Assembly (NCBI GenBank): GCA_017987425.1
Contig: JAGNTT010000119.1
Location: forward strand, 1-6,056
From: Candidatus Omnitrophota bacterium
GTDB lineage: Bacteria > Omnitrophota > Gorgyraeia > Zapsychrales > Fredricksoniimonadaceae
DNA length: 6,056 nt
Direction: 5' to 3'
Shown piece after piece: positions 5,859 through 6,056 of this stretch (its first letter is position 1; each line of letters begins with the position of its first letter). The position numbers and the translations under genes are program-made. The notes below the pieces were generated by a model that was given only the letters and a program-made list of their open reading frames with translations, did not search any database and was not told where the DNA came from.

Positions 5859-6056
5859 TTAATTGCATCCGGACAAGTTATACTGGCAGGAATTTGTACA
5901 ACCCAGCGTACCCCCGCTGAAACCGAGACTTGCGCAGTTACGGCCGTTTAATGTACCGACCTCGCATTTCTCGCCGGTTTCAAGAACCCTGTTTCCGCAG
6001 ACATTGGCTTCCAGATTCTTACATCCGCCGGTATTAAACTGGCAGCTGCTTGAACA
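5859..6056 (-). CDS. Cysteine-rich repeat protein, C-terminal 65 residues (5' end outside window)
   Basis: The minus strand is open from the right edge to TAA at 5861-5859. The 65 residues contain nine cysteines. One nearly complete repeat runs from CGNRVLETGEKC through GRNCASLGFSGGTLGC to CTNSCQYNLSGC. The first residues in the window (CSSSCQFNTGGC) match the end of that unit, so at least two tandem repeats exist. This CGN..(E).GE.C...CASLGF.GG.L.C pattern is known from large secreted or surface proteins of deltaproteobacteria and several uncultured phyla, where paired cysteines probably form disulfides outside the cytoplasm. No function can be assigned. Full length and any signal peptide lie beyond the right edge. 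The gene ends at its own strong terminator and is not part of the signalling operon. Confidence 0.85.
   Translation of the reverse strand, partial: CSSSCQFNTGGCKNLEANVCGNRVLETGEKCEVGTLNGRNCASLGFSGGTLGCTNSCQYNLSGCN

Overview
The window looks like a chromosomal segment from a Gram-negative (diderm) bacterium. Every supported gene lies on the minus strand, so it reads right to left. It holds a secretion/type IV pilus assembly ATPase, several two-component proteins and the end of a cysteine-rich repeat protein. This mix, including an excisionase-like helix-turn-helix fused in front of a receiver, is familiar from deltaproteobacteria and from uncultured lineages such as Omnitrophota. That placement is a low-confidence guess from protein style. 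No mobile element, CRISPR array, tRNA or rRNA was seen.

Layout in transcription order. (1) 6056-5859: last 65 residues of a cysteine-rich repeat protein whose N-terminus is outside the window, closed by a very strong hairpin terminator at 5836-5801. (2) 5800-5594: regulatory gap with a candidate promoter and an overlapping pair of short inverted repeats. (3) 5593-1389: a tightly packed four-gene signalling operon. It encodes an HTH-receiver response regulator, a membrane histidine kinase of the HEINNP type, a soluble receiver-histidine kinase hybrid of the HELRTP type, and a tandem receiver protein whose second receiver has lost its phosphorylation site. Junctions are ATGA overlap, 10-nt gap, ATGA overlap. 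(4) 1388-1091: AT-rich gap with one near-consensus promoter, a U-tract terminator-like hairpin just downstream of it, and a second possible -10 element. (5) 1090-1: the first 363 residues of a GspE/PilB-family ATPase, running off the left edge before Walker B.

How the genes may work together (inference): the membrane kinase senses an envelope signal and phosphorylates the HTH-receiver, which could control its own operon. The receiver-kinase hybrid and the tandem-receiver protein would add a second relay layer. The only predicted DNA-binding output is the first gene; the last has no effector domain and probably acts through protein contacts. Proximity to the secretion/pilus ATPase hints at a surface target, but that gene has its own promoter region, so the link is only positional.
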